This document shows, piece after piece, positions 43,341 through 53,801 of a stretch of DNA of 64,000 nt. A program made the position numbers and the translations under genes. Below the pieces are notes generated by a model. It saw only the letters and a program-made list of their open reading frames with translations, did no database searches and was not told where the DNA came from. Location of the stretch: the NCBI GenBank assembly GCA_036245525.1, contig BTPG01000004.1:16807131-16871130 (forward strand). The letters run 5' to 3'. This DNA comes from Semisulcospira habei. Its lineage: Eukaryota; Mollusca; Gastropoda; Semisulcospiridae. Numbering within the stretch: position 1 is the stretch's first letter; each line of letters opens with the position of its first letter.

Positions 43341-44364
43341 CGGAGGATAAGGCTTCTTCACCCGTCTGTATTAACCACAGTCTCCATCACCGTTACCGTA
43401 TTAAACCCACTTGCACTTCCTAACCATGACAATCCCACCAATTTCGAAGATAAGTGTTTCCAGCATGTCAGATAAGTATTGTTTTGCTTTGTCCATGACA
43501 AGAGTTTGCAGGGTATCAAATAAGTATTGTCAGTTTTTCCTTTGTGGCGCTATTTTCACGACTTTCACCAGACTACATTGGGTTTTTTTGGTGCACGTTG
43601 CATTCATTGTGTATTTGTCACAGCCTTGTATGCCTGTGCCGACCTAGACAATGGTATGATTTCTGTTATCACCCTGCGCCGATGAGAGAAAATGATTTGG
43701 CCTGCGATTCATTTTGAAGTGTTTCTACCCTCACGGATTAAAATTGCAATACCAAAGTGACACCGGAGCGATCTGGCGTAGTGGACATTCTTGAGTGTTA
43801 TACCCAGTGCGCAAAAAAAAAAATTGTTTAGAAAGGACAATTACAACACAGTTTATTCTCCATGAACTGTATTGTAATTGTCCTTTCCAAGTACGTTTCT
43901 AAATTCTTGGGATTTTCTGAGGAATTGCATGTTGAAGCATAATCATGTTTCCTTGCATATCTTTTCAAACTAGCCAAACCAGAGTGATACCAGGCAGATT
44001 TGGCATACGCCAAACAGACCTCAAGTCGATCCGGCTTACGCCAAAGTGGCTAAAGCTACCATTTGATAAGCACGAATCTGGAATACGATCCGAACCCGAC
44101 ACGGTGATGCAATTTTCCTTCAAAAATTGCGTCATTTTCGTTCGAAGCCTGATGCGAATTTGTGTCCGCATCGGGCATATGGAAACACACAAACATGAAA
44201 AGAGTCGCTCGAACCTTCCTGTTATCGGGTTCGTAATGGATTCGTGCTTATGGGTTTGCGCCTTTAGGGTCGACCTAGCGAACGCCAATTAACCCGGATA
44301 AATCTGGCGTAAGGGGAATTTTTGGCGTGTAACATGATTTGGGATAGGCCACCTTCACTACCGA
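43341..44364. other. Interval with one hairpin, no gene recognised
   Basis: Arms at 43831-43853 (GAAAGGACAATTACAACACA) and 43865-43887 pair with one mismatch around an 11-bp loop. CTGGCGTA motifs recur at 43775 and 44304. Frames at 43945-44292 overlap on both strands and show no domain. Confidence 0.5.
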
Positions 44365-44506
44365 GAAATGTATACACGATCCATCTGCAAGAGACATAAA
44401 TCCTCATGAGCCCACACAGCCTCGGAAGCTCATGAAGATCTAGGTCTCTCGCTGAGACTAATTTGTATTCATGTTCCTCGGACGGTTGTCGCTTTTGCTT
44501 GTTGAA
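44365..44506. mobile_element. Family D element, diverged
   Basis: AAGAGACATAAATCCTCATGAG pairs with CTCATGAAGATCTAGGTCTCT. It adjoins family E at 44507, as in the pair at 42158-42571. Confidence 0.55.
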
Positions 44507-44730
44507 TTAATTCTTATCATTCGGAATACACCCGTGTGTGAAATAAGTTTGACTAAAATAGTTCAAGGGTAGTGGGAGACTAGCTTGGCGCCTCTAGGCG
44601 CCAAGCTATTCTGGCACTACCCCTGACCTAAAGCCATTGATCTATATCCTTATCTGTAAGAACTATAATGTAGCTTGCATATGGCAGTGTGCAAATTCAA
44701 AGCTTTTAGCCTCAGTATGATATGGGTTAA
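44507..44730. mobile_element. Family E element
   Basis: TTAA at both ends; core centre GGCGCCTCTAGGCGCC; right arm TCAGTATGATATGGGTTAA. Confidence 0.8.
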
Positions 44731-45005
44731 CAAAGATGTCAGAAAGAAAACGTATTCTAATAAAAGGTTTCAGCCCTGAGCCACTACAAAATATGCATCA
44801 AAACCAAATTTACATTCTGAAGTATCTCTTTGTCCATGAAGTCTTTCTTCCCGTAGACAAAAGTATAATCCAAAAAGTGATTTTTTTTTAATTTATTTAT
44901 TTATTTTGTTGTTTTTTTTGTTATTGTCGCACTAGCGGAGGAAATTTGGGCTGAGTTCCGCGGTGAATCTTACGCTTTGCAAAGCCACCCGACCTACCTA
45001 CGTTT

Positions 45006-45059
45006 TTAACCCTTTGCATGTCGGTAGCGGTTTTAGTCGCGATGATTCCTGTAGGAATC
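45006..45059. mobile_element. Family B element, left half (split by RTE-like LINE)
   Basis: TTAACCCTTTGCATGTCGG up to the centre CCTGTAGGAATC, which is repeated at 48434-48445 as the target duplication. The right half is 48434-48483. Confidence 0.92.
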
Positions 45060-45342
45060 TTACTTACTTATTTACGCCTGTCACCCCTACCCGGTTATAG
45101 GCCGTCGACGAGAGACCTCCAGCAACTCCTGTCCTGTGCTTCTCCTTCGATTTTACTCCAGGTGGTTCCCAGTCTCTTGATGTCTGCTTGGAGGTCTCGA
45201 CGCCAGGAGTTTCTCGGCCTACCTCTTTTCCTCTTTCCCTGGGGGTTCCATGACAATGCCTGCCTAGTGATACTGGAAGCTGGCTTTCTCAGACTGTGAC
45301 CGATCCATCCCCATCTTCTTCGCCCAATTTCATTCTCTGCTG

Positions 45343-46347
45343 TTATCTGCTCTTTTTTGTTCTCTCCCAGAGTCTGACGTTGCTGATCTTCTCTGGCCAG
45401 TGGATTTTCAAAATTCTTCTAAGGCAACTGTTCATGAAGGTCTGTACTCTGTTGACTGTGGTTTTTGTCAATCTCCAAGTCTCTGCTCCATATAGGAGAA
45501 CTGCTTTTACATTGGAGTTGAAAATCCGGACTTTGGTGTGTTGTGACAGCTCTCTGGAACTCCACACTTTTTTCAACTGGAGAAAGGCTGCTCTGGCTTT
45601 ACCGATTCGTACTCTGACATCTGCATCAGTGCCGCCTTTTTTGTCTATGATGCTCCCGAGATAGGTGAAGGACTCCACCTCCTCCAACGGGGTGCCAGCA
45701 AGCAAGACTGGTTCTTCCCTGGTTGCGTTCAGCCTCATTGTCTTTGTTTTCTGTTTGTGAATGGTGAGGCCCACTTGGGACGAGATGTCAGCAAGCCTCG
45801 TGGTCTTGTCCTGCATTTGTTGATGAGTGTGGGACAGTAATGCCAAGTCATCTGCAAAATCGAGGTCGTCAAGCTGTGTCCACAGTGTCCACTGTATTCC
45901 ACTTCGTCTGTGCTCTGTGGTCATCTTCATGACCCAGTCTATGGCCAGTAGGAAGAGGAACGGAGACAGCAGACACCCCTGCCTGACACCAGTTCTGACC
46001 TGGAGCTCCCTGGTGAACTGCCCTTCATGGATCATGCGGCATGTCATGCCATCGTAGCTGCTCTTGATCAGGCGGACGAGCTTTGTGGGTACACCGTAGT
46101 GTCGTAGGAGTTTCCACAGAGTCTCTCGGTCCACACTGTCAAATGCTTTCTCATAATCCACAAAGTTGACGTACAGCGGGGAGCTCCACTCCAGAGACTG
46201 TTCCACGATGATGCGGAGAGTGGCGATCTGGTCTGTACATGATCGATTCTTCCTGAATCCTGCTTGCTGGTCTCTCAGCTGGGGGTCAACGGAGCTCTTC
46301 ATTCTCTCCAGGATGATCCTGTTGAAGACCTTTCCTGGTACTGACAG
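45343..46347 (-). pseudogene. RTE-like LINE, reverse transcriptase and thumb
   Basis: It resumes after the insertion as GKVFNRIILERMKSSVDPQL. It then shows QAGFRKNRSCTDQI, VNFVDYEKAFDSVDRETLW, GVRQGCLLSPFLFLLAIDWV, LDDLDFADDLALLSH (FADD catalytic core), SFTYLGSIIDKKGGTDADV and LLYGAETWRLT. The frame stops at 45343 because of about five extra bases in a T-rich tract (CTCTTTTTTGTTC; the copy at 59411 has CTCTGTTC). Below 45343 the correct frame would continue RRWGWIGHSLKKP to the (TAAG)n tail. Confidence 0.85.
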
Positions 46348-46401
46348 TTCCTGAGAAAGCCTTGTTGCTGTCGGGACGTTAAGCAATGTACAATCAATCA
46401 A
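46348..46401 (-). mobile_element. 54-bp retroelement insertion with 13-bp duplication
   Basis: It is flanked by CTGGTACTGACAG at 46335-46347 and 46402-46414. The insert is the terminal sequence found at 10040-10095, with an (ATTG)n tail when read in the opposite direction to the map. It is an extremely 5'-truncated LINE or SINE copy. Confidence 0.9.
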
Positions 46402-47110
46402 CTGGTACTGACAGCAGGGTGATTCCTCTGTAGTTGGAACACTTGCTGAGGTCGCCTTTCTTGGGAAGCTTGATTAGGTACCCCTCCTTCCAGTCAGCCG
46501 GCATCACCTCCTCTTCCCAGATCTTTCCAAACAGTGGGTACAGCATCTCCACTGTTGTCTCTAGGTCTGCTTTCAGAGACTCCGCTGGGATGCCATCTGG
46601 CCCTGCTGCTTTGCCGTTCTTCAAAAATGCCACTGCTCTTCTGATCTCTTCCCGGCTGGGTCTGTCACAGCTGATGGGTAGGTCGGTCTCTGCCGGCTGG
46701 ATGTCTGGGGGGTCGGGTGGGCTAGGTCTGTTCAGTAACTCTTCAAAATACTCGGCCCATCTGTCGAGTTGGTCTGCTCTGTCTGCAATAGGCTTGCCTT
46801 CTTTGTCTTTTACTGGTCTTTCTGTATGGCCATACTTGCCTGACAATCTTTTGGTAATGTCGTAGAGCTGTTTCATGTTGCCGCTGCCTGCTGCCTTTTC
46901 TGCCTCTGCTGCCAGGCTGTCGGTGTAGGCCCTCTTGTCTGCCCTGATACTCCTCTTCACCTCGCGGTTGGCTTCCGAGTATTCCCTCTGTGCCCTTACT
47001 TTTGGCTGCTCTCGTGCGACTGTTGTTGACAACTGCTTTCTTCTGCTTCCTCACTTCTATCTTCTTCAAGGTCTGTGCCGACAGCCAGTCCTTGTGATGG
47101 TGTTTCCTGA
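46402..47110 (-). pseudogene. RTE-like LINE, linker and start of reverse transcriptase
   Basis: Frame segments read KKIEVRKQKKAVVNNSRTR (to about 47010) and, after another one-base shift, AQREYSEANREVKRSIRAD. They continue through EEIRRAVAFLKNGKAAGPDG, MPADWKEGYLIKLPKKGD and SNYRGITLLSVP, where the 54-bp insertion interrupts. The last residues of the open frame (VD) come from the inserted piece. Confidence 0.8.
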
Positions 47111-47113
47111 ACC

Positions 47114-48154
47114 CTACAGTGTCTTGCAGGTTGAGTTCAGCGCCTCTCTAACTGCCTTCCACTGCTGCTCCGTGGTGACCGCCTCCTCTTCATTTACTAG
47201 CTCCTGTAGCGCTTGAAAACGGTTGGACAGCACCAGTTTGAACTCTTCTCTAACTCCAGTTTCTCTCAGGAGGCCTACATTATAGCGCTGTCTTCTTGTT
47301 GTCTCTGTGCGGCTTTTCTTTAGCTTGAGCTTCATTCTTAAGGTAAGCAGATGGTGGTCGGAGGCGACATCTGCTCCCCTCCTCACTCGAACATCTTGAA
47401 GGGATCTTCTAAATTTCTTGCTAATGCAGATATGGTCTATTTGGTTCTCTGTAGTATGGTCAGGTGAGACCCAAGTTGCTTTGTGTATTCTTCTGTGTGG
47501 GAAGATGCTGCCTCCAATGACAAGTCGGTTTAGAGCACAAAAGTCTACAAACCTCTCCCCGTTCTCACTCATCTCCGAGCCTAGTCCCTGTCTCCCCATC
47601 ACCTCTTCGTATCCGGTGTTGTCCTCCCCTATTTTGGCATTAAAATCGCCCATGACGATGGTGATGTCTCGCTCCGCACATTTGTCCAAGGCACTCTGGA
47701 GTCGGTCGTAGAACTCTTGTTTCTCTTCCTCGTCACTGTCATTAGTGGGCGCATAACACTGGATGACGTTCAGCTTGAGCTTTTTCTTGGTTCTAAAGGC
47801 TGCTGTGATAATTCTTGACCCAAGAGGTTCCCAGCCCATCAGCGCTCTCTGTGCCACTGGTGACAGCATGAATGCTACACCTTCTGTATGGGGGGCATTC
47901 TCCTCTTCATGACCTGAATACAAAATCATCTCCCCACTTAACAGCCTTTTCTGGCCAGACTGCGTCCATCTGGCTTCACTGATACCTAGCAGGGAAAGGT
48001 TGTACTTTTGCATTTCCGCTGCTATCTGGGCGGCCTTGCCGCTCTGGTACATGGTCTTGACGTTCCATGTGCCCATGGTTGTATCCCTGGATAGAGAGGG
48101 GCGGCTCGGTCCTGTGGCTTCCGAAGACTTCCGGCTTTCACCACAGGACGTCAT
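47114..48154 (-). pseudogene. RTE-like LINE, endonuclease region
   Basis: The 346-codon frame carries an APE-type endonuclease of the type often misnamed craniofacial development protein 2-like. Motifs in order: MGTWNVKTMYQSGKAAQI, LLGISEARWTQSG, VIQCYAPTNDSDEEEKQEFY, IVMGDFNAKIGEDN, NQIDHICIS and VASDHHLLTLRMKL. The likely true start is at or before the MGTWN motif. It ends prematurely at TAG (47114) through a one-base shift: the next frame continues QDTVGFRKHHHKDWL. Confidence 0.85.
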
Positions 48155-48433
48155 AAGTCTTCTGGTAGAAGAACCTTCCTCCTCCAGGAAAGGAATTACT
48201 GTTAGTCTTTTAGTCGGCGTTTTTGTAGCTGTTTTCTTTTTTGCAGGGTGGGGAAGCTACCCCCACGCCCAACCCCCTTACTAGGAGGACCAGGGGTTTT
48301 CTGTCGGGGTCACCTTCCCTTAGACCATGTTGGTTCACGGCACCTTATTTCATTCGGTGCACCCCTCTCACGAGGGACCCCCTATCCACCACCCAGGGGA
48401 CGCGCCTCAACGCCATATGGTCCCAGCGCGAGG

Positions 48434-48483
48434 CCTGTAGGAATCATCGCGACTAAAACTGCTACCGACACGCAAAGGGTTAA
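48434..48483. mobile_element. Family B element, right half
   Basis: From CCTGTAGGAATC to CACGCAAAGGGTTAA. Together with 45006-45059 it forms a normal-sized family B element. Confidence 0.92.
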
Positions 48484-48692
48484 GCAGATACTGCTTAGCG
48501 TTGAAGTCTTTATCATTAACCCGATTCAACATATGAAAAGTATAACGATATTTTGATAACATAGACAGTAGGAGCCCAGAAAAAAACATTTTAGTGAAGA
48601 GATCCATCAAATAAAAAGACACATTAAGCAAATGTGCACCACCCCCTCTAGTTTGGTTTTGATCGCGAGGATGTCGCATTGAAAGAGCTCTA

Positions 48693-48762
48693 CTGAAGAT
48701 CACATCTGTAACAGAAGAAGAGACTTCAAAGTCTCTTCTTCTGTTACAGATGCGGTCTTCAG
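48693..48762. repeat. Near-perfect hairpin, 34-bp arms
   Basis: Arms 48693-48726 and 48729-48762 pair with few mismatches around a 2-bp centre (ACTTCAAAGT). No TTAA ends. Confidence 0.8.
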
Positions 48763-49194
48763 ATGACAACTCCAAAACAATGTTAGTCATATCAGCCTGG
48801 ATCTTGGAGTCTAAACCCCAAAGGGGAGCTTTTACGGTAATATTTTAACACATTAGGCGGGCAATGCAGCCTTGATATGAAAATATTGACCCAAACACAA
48901 AGCCGCGACTCCCACCACCCGTGAACGGATGACTTAAGGAGAAATATATACGGGTTCTCCCTCTCACCCGGGATACAAGAGGCAACACAAGGGGGAGGGG
49001 AAGTGCTCAAGACCACCCCAGGAAAACAAACTTTCCCCTGCCAGTTCTATTCTCTCGCGCACGGCGGGCAAATTAAAAGTGTGTAGAGGAGTGTCACCGA
49101 TACCTTCTTGGGCCGACGGTAAACTGTTTGCATGGGGCTCGATTTCATGCTCTTAGGCAGCACCACCCTCATGCTCCTCCAGTCGGGGAACTTT
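48763..49194. other. Interval without recognised feature
   Basis: No coding or repeat feature recognised. Confidence 0.5.
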
Positions 49195-49275
49195 AACCCT
49201 GTAACTGTCGCGACACGACAACCAGCAGCCGACTGCAAGAGGCGGGGGCTCATGAGGATCTATGCCTCTTGAATT
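49195..49275. mobile_element. Family D remnant
   Basis: TTAACCCTGTAACTGTCGC, then GCAAGAGGCGGGGGCTCATGAG and GATCTATGCCTCTTG. The left core arm is deleted. Confidence 0.5.
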
Positions 49276-49630
49276 CTCCGTTTGTGTCCTTGTTCCTAGA
49301 CGCAGATCGGCTATCGCGCGTTCAGTCTGTGACAGTGTCAGACATGTCGTCCTCAGTCGGTGGCATCGAAGGGGTTAATGTCACACAGATGCATATGGGA
49401 CCAGTCATTACTAGGAGGAGGGAGAGATCCTCGATTTGGCAGAAGTTCATGAGTATCCCACGCCGTTGCTCGATGGATTCTAGAGGCACTTTATTTGCCA
49501 TATATGTTTGCCGGACGTTTTGCTGCTTTTTCAATAAAGCGACCATTGATTCAAGGTTGTGTGGTGCGGTCTCAGGAGGTCTTCCTGGTAGCGCAGTGGA
49601 CTGCAAAGTCCGCAGTGACAACGAAGACAT

Positions 49631-49763
49631 TTAACTCATTGTGCCCGAGGTACGAACTACCTACATTTTGGAGTTATCTTCCGAGGACTGCATTACAATT
49701 CAGGAGACAGATCGACCATGGTAGTTCAAGGGTAGTGGCAGAATAGCTTGGCGCCTATATGCG
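49631..49763. mobile_element. Family C element, left half (split by LINE fragment)
   Basis: TTAACTCATTGTGCCCGAGG up to the centre GCGCCTATATGCG. The ATATGCG is repeated at 50613-50619. Confidence 0.88.
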
Positions 49764-50585
49764 GAAGAGCATCGCCCTCCCCACATCACCATCGGCGAGT
49801 CCGAACTGAAGTCTGTACACCAGTTTACCTACCTTGGCTGCATCATCACGTCAGACGCCAAGCTGGACAAGGAGCTGGACAACAGGCTGGCAAAAGCGAA
49901 CAGTGCTTTCGGGCGACTATTCAAGCGGGTGTGGCACAATCAACAGCTGAAAAAAGGCACCAAGATCAGCGTGTACAGAGCTGTCGTCCTCACCACCCTG
50001 CTGTACGGTTCCGAGTCATGGGCCCTCTACCGCAGCCAACTACGACTCCTCGAACGCTTCCACCAGCGCTGCCTGCGTACCATCCTCAGCATTCACTGGA
50101 GTGACTATGTCACCAACGTCGAGGTCCTTGAACAGGCGGAAACTGTGAGCATCGAGGCTTTGCTGCTGCGGACACAGCTTCGCTGGGCGGGGCACGTCTC
50201 CAGGATGGAGGATCATCGCCTACCCAAGATCACTCTGTTCGGCGAGCTCGCCACTGGACACCGAGACAGAGGGGTACCAAAGAAGAGATACAAAGACGGT
50301 CTCAAGAAGTCGCTTAGTGTCTGCCAAATCGACCACCGCCAGTGGTCTTCGCTTGCTGCGGACCGTGACACGTGGCGCTCTACCATTCACAAGGCAGCCG
50401 TCTCCTTTGAGGACTCTCGCAGAGCTAACCTTAAGGACAAGCGGCTTAGAAGAAAAAACAGAGTTGTCGTAACTCAGAACCCTGACCAGACCTTCCCCTG
50501 CAGCCACTGCGGTCGAACCTGCCTGTCCCGGATTGGCCTCCGCAGCCACGAAAATGCCTGCAGACGACGTGGGCAAGCCCTATAG
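49764..50585 (+). pseudogene. LINE reverse transcriptase C-terminal region with C2H2 finger
   Basis: One open frame without lesions runs from the 5' truncation point to the stop at 50583-50585. It holds the end of the reverse transcriptase and the thumb: VHQFTYLGCIITSDAKLD, TTLLYGSESWALYRSQ, HWSDYVTNVEVLEQA and LRWAGHVSRMEDHRLPK. A terminal C2H2 zinc finger follows (FPCSHCGRTCLSRIGLRSHE, then the final Cys). Type of product: ORF2 protein of a non-LTR retrotransposon distinct from the RTE-like element at 45060. The absence of stops suggests a young insertion. Confidence 0.85.
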
Positions 50586-50612
50586 AATCTTCGTTCGCGA
50601 AGTCAAGCCAAG
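49764..50612 (+). mobile_element. 5'-truncated LINE with C2H2-finger tail
   Basis: An 849-bp fragment in the centre of a family C palindrome, flanked by ATATGCG duplications. Only the last part of ORF2 and a 27-bp 3' UTR (ending TTCGCGAAGTCAAGCCAAG) are present. Confidence 0.85.
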
Positions 50613-50700
50613 ATATGCGCCAAGCTATTCTGCCACCACCCTTGAACTATCATGGTCGAGCTATATCTTGCTGTAGTGTGTCGCGGGCAGAATGAGTTAA
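50613..50700. mobile_element. Family C element, right half
   Basis: From ATATGCGCCAAGCTATTCTG through CACCCTTGAACTATCATGG to GGGCAGAATGAGTTAA (TTAA 50697-50700). Confidence 0.88.
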
Positions 50701-51030
50701 AAGAGGTTTGAAGCCTGTCTACGCTACAAGTGCACATCAAATGAAAACAATGATCTGAGACCATGAAAAAGAAAAATAGAGAAAAATAAATTCTTTGGGT
50801 CACTGACTAAAAGTGAGACGCATCAGCACATTACAAAAAGCCATAGTGCAATGTGCGATTGTCTTTCAGGTTGGACCTCACGGCCTATTGCCCTTGTGAG
50901 TAATAATGTCAAGTACGAGATGAATAAACAGTTGTTGTTGTTGTTGTGTTGTTTTTTTTTGTTTGTTTGTTTGTGTTTTTGGTTGTTGTTGTTTGGTTTT
51001 TTTTAGGGGGGATGTTATTGTTTGTGGGTT

Positions 51031-51065
<35 letters not shown>

Positions 51066-51094
51066 GGGGGGGGGCACCACTTTCAGATGAGATC
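50701..51094. other. Low-complexity interval
   Basis: GTT repeats and long poly-T and poly-G runs (50930-51074), with a weak family J-like remnant near 50850-50895. No gene. Confidence 0.6.
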
Positions 51095-51096
51095 AA

Positions 51097-51169
51097 CTGT
51101 CATTAAAGACCATCATTTAGGTGGCTGTGGCTGTGGCTGTGGCCACCTAAATATGGTCTTTAATGACAG
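51097..51169. repeat. Hairpin with (GGCTGT)n loop
   Basis: Arms 51097-51125 and 51142-51169 pair almost perfectly (CTGTCATTAAAGACCAT with its complement). The loop is TGTGGCTGTGGCTGTG. Confidence 0.8.
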
Positions 51170-51404
51170 GTGACGCTTTTTGCCCTTCGTGATTTCACTT
51201 GAGACAGCGTTCATCTTTTAAGACAGTCTTTCTTCTCGTATAAAAAAAAAAACCCGAAGTTATAAAAGCAGAGTCCACGGTACTATGATAAAATCAACTC
51301 CAGCATGTCGTCTCTTCAGCAGTTAAGTCTTGGAAAGAAATCCGGCCGCTAGACTACAACAGCCATAAAATTCATATCAAACTCTTGACAGTCACCACCC
51401 TTCC

Positions 51405-51480
51405 ATCTGCAGGGCGCATAGATTATCATGGACCTATGCGAGTGCAGGGGTCTCATGCGAATTAGTGCCTCTTGATGATA
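51405..51480. mobile_element. Family D-like fragment
   Basis: ATCTGCAGGGCGCATAGATTA and TCATGCGAATTAGTGCCTCTTG. Strongly diverged. Confidence 0.4.
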
Positions 51481-51694
51481 CAGATCGGCTGCATTTTCTT
51501 ACGTTTCTGCACCGTAGACGGAGGGGGAAACACAGCATAATATTTTAAGTCTGCGACTACGATAGAACTACAGAAGCATTGGCTATAACTTCTCTTTGTG
51601 CTGAGCTAAGCCTCACACGAGGGACCAGCCGTCATATAACTGTATCCTTTCCATTAGATGGTCGACAGCGAGCGTACTCCGTTTGTTGAACGTG

Positions 51695-51805
51695 ATCCCC
51701 GTACACAAAATGTCCTCGGGCCGACGTCAGTCTTAGCTGGCACGCGCACGACAGTGCGCGTGCCAACTAAGGCTGTCGTCGGCCTGTGGTCCTTTCGCTT
51801 ACGGC
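51695..51805. mobile_element. Family A fold-back element
   Basis: TGTCCTCGGGCCGACGTCAG at the left and GTCGTCGGCCTGTGGTCC at the right. The centre AGCTGGCACGCGCACGACAG pairs with GTGCGCGTGCCAACT. Confidence 0.7.
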
Positions 51806-51919
51806 CCCCTGAGACAATGTAACATAGCAAGTGCCGTCACCACGAGAATATGGGTATTATGTCGCTTTGCTTTGCTCTTCCAGTGCATCCACAAAATCTC
51901 CACAGTCCGCCTAGTCCTC

Positions 51920-52000
51920 CGTCAGCAAGAGGCATAGAAGAAGCATAGATCGTTATGGATCCCTGCAAGATGTGGGGCTTAAGGAGATATGTGCCACCCC
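51920..52000. mobile_element. Family D-like fragment
   Basis: CAGCAAGAGGCATAGAAGAA, ATAGATCGTTATGGATCCCTG and ATATGTGCC. Diverged. Confidence 0.4.
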
Positions 52001-52474
52001 CTGCCTCATTTACGCCTGATATCGAAGAGCGAGGTTTTCAACGGTCTCTGCCGAGAACTGTTCTAATCCTTTGCGAATGCCGTCTAGCGTTCTGACCATC
52101 GTTTTAATAGCGCGACCTCCGCAAAGTCGCGAGCTTGTGCATAGCGCGCACCCACAGGAGATAATGTTTCTAATTGTCTGCTCCTCCGATTTCAATTAGG
52201 CGCCCGATACGGACAAACAAAGGGAAGCAATCCGGTTGAGACCTTCCGTCCTGCTCGGCACGCCACCTAGCCTCGTAAAAGACCGGTAACTCTAAGCCAT
52301 CTCGGTGATTCCCTGTTCGATTTCAGTCGTCAAACTTGGAAGAGACGCTCGCCCAGACGGGTCAGGATTCTCTTTCAAAAGATCACGATCGGAAATTGTC
52401 AGTCAGCAAACTTTGCACCGCTACTTCTATAGCACCATGACACGACAGACGACAGTTTCCAAGCCAGAACATGG

Positions 52475-52548
52475 CGTCTGCAAGAAGTATAGATTTTAAT
52501 GGGTCCCTGCGAATGCAGGGACTCATGAGAATCTATACCTCTTGCTCG
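52475..52548. mobile_element. Family D-like hairpin
   Basis: GCAAGAAGTATAGATTTTAATG pairs with CTCATGAGAATCTATACCTCTTGC; short centre CCCTGCGAATGCAGGG. Confidence 0.6.
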
Positions 52549-52779
52549 TTAAGCTCGGACTCGTTTACTCATCTTACTCCCTAGACGGACGGAGCTATCA
52601 GGTTAAAAGTCTTCGACGGTCGCGCCCTTTGGGGCAGGAGAAGATAATCTGATGGTGTTGTGTTGCAAATCGGCTCAGGGGCAGCGGCAAGGCGGATTTG
52701 GAATCTCCATGGGAGTGAGCGCAGCTCACGATGCGATCATTGAACGACATCTTCGTTGCTTCCCTCGCCGCATCAATGT

Positions 52780-52873
52780 TTAACCCTTTGGCTGTCGGTA
52801 GCGGTTTTGTCGCGATGATTCCCTGCAGGAATCACCGCAAAAAAACAACTGCTACCGACAGTCAAAGGGTTAA
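52780..52873. mobile_element. Family B TTAA fold-back element
   Basis: TTAACCCTTTGGCTGTCGG and CCGACAGTCAAAGGGTTAA; stem slightly eroded on the right. Confidence 0.85.
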
Positions 52874-52944
52874 AATTGTCTGCAGCTCGAAAACGTTGAC
52901 TGTAGACAGGCACGACCTTCCAGGATTACCTTTTTAATAATAAT

Positions 52945-53015
52945 ATGCGTGCTGATCTGTGATTTTGGATTTTACGGCTCAATGCCGTATGGTCCGAAGC
53001 CACAGACCGACACAC
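52945..53015. repeat. Family J hairpin copy
   Basis: GCGTGCTGATCTGTGATTTTGG at the left and CACAGACCGACACACAC at the right, with TACGGCTCAATGCCGTATGG between. Confidence 0.6.
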
Positions 53016-53155
53016 ACAATGTCCAAAGGGAAAGCAATCTCCCTTTTATGACCTGCCGGCAAGAGAAAGCCCTAACTTGAATTGTGTGACTGCACTATTG
53101 TCTCTGTAGTGCAGGATGGCATGATTTAAAACGAAGAGTAAAATAATACACGTGG

Positions 53156-53215
53156 CTGATTAGTTTTGGGTTTAACGTCCACGGCGCCGGAGTAATAATG
53201 GACGGCCTTTAGGGG
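53156..53215. repeat. LINE 3'-end remnant
   Basis: CTGATTAGTTTTGGGTTTAACG and GACGGCCTTTAGG resemble the 3' end of the 6-kb LINE (TTATTTGGGTTTAACGCC and AAGGCCGTC). Confidence 0.4.
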
Positions 53216-53514
53216 CGGGTTATTGGGGACAAAGCCGGACAGCTATTGCCTATAAAGTACGACCTGAACTCTGATCAATTCAGGCTCACAGCCACTTTGA
53301 TTTACCACGACCTTTAAACTGACACGTTATTTTGTAAGCCCGTATTCTTTCCCTAAATGAAGTAATACACTACATGGATGTGTTGTGACGTAGTACACAT
53401 ATTGTCGCAAATGAGGTGAAGGGCGCCACCGTCTGTTTTTAATTTAACGGTTTCCAGAACAACTGATGTCTGCAATATAGTCATGTTCTCGATGACCATC
53501 AGGCATTCAGTTTG

Positions 53515-53609
53515 TTAAGCCTTAGCGTGTCGGTAGCGGTTTTAGTCGCGATGATTCCTGGAGGAATCATCGCGACTAAAACCGCTACCGACACAAAAAA
53601 AAAGGTTAA
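53515..53609. mobile_element. Family B TTAA element with perfect stem
   Basis: GTGTCGGTAGCGGTTTTAGT on the left is perfectly complementary to the right, through the centre GATTCCTGGAGGAATC. TTAA on both sides, with a poly-A interruption near the right end. Confidence 0.88.
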
Positions 53610-53801
53610 AAGTGATCTTGCGTATCAAGTGCATTTACATTCCGCTTAACTTATAACAGATTTTTTTTTTTTCACTCAGTGCATTGATCTAGCTTTCTTT
53701 GTAAGGCTCCGTTTCAACACAGCTAGGCTTTTTGGGATTATTCTTCCCAGATCTCGCGCTAAAACTGTTTGTCTTTCTCTTAAGTGTTACGCTGAAAACT
53801 G

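Larger units (their letters stand above)
45060..48433 (-). mobile_element. RTE-like non-LTR retrotransposon (3,374 bp)
   Basis: The element is inserted at the centre of a family B palindrome with an exact 12-bp duplication (CCTGTAGGAATC). It has a 5' UTR of about 280 bp, an APE endonuclease, a reverse transcriptase and essentially no 3' UTR, ending in (TAAG)n read on its own strand. At least three frame lesions and a 54-bp insertion make it inactive. A second copy is at 59130-59715. The RTE assignment rests on the compact layout and short-repeat tail. Confidence 0.88.

Noticed and set aside
43945..44292. Overlapping frames of 107-115 codons on both strands
   Set aside because: They mirror each other and show no domain; composition does not favour either.
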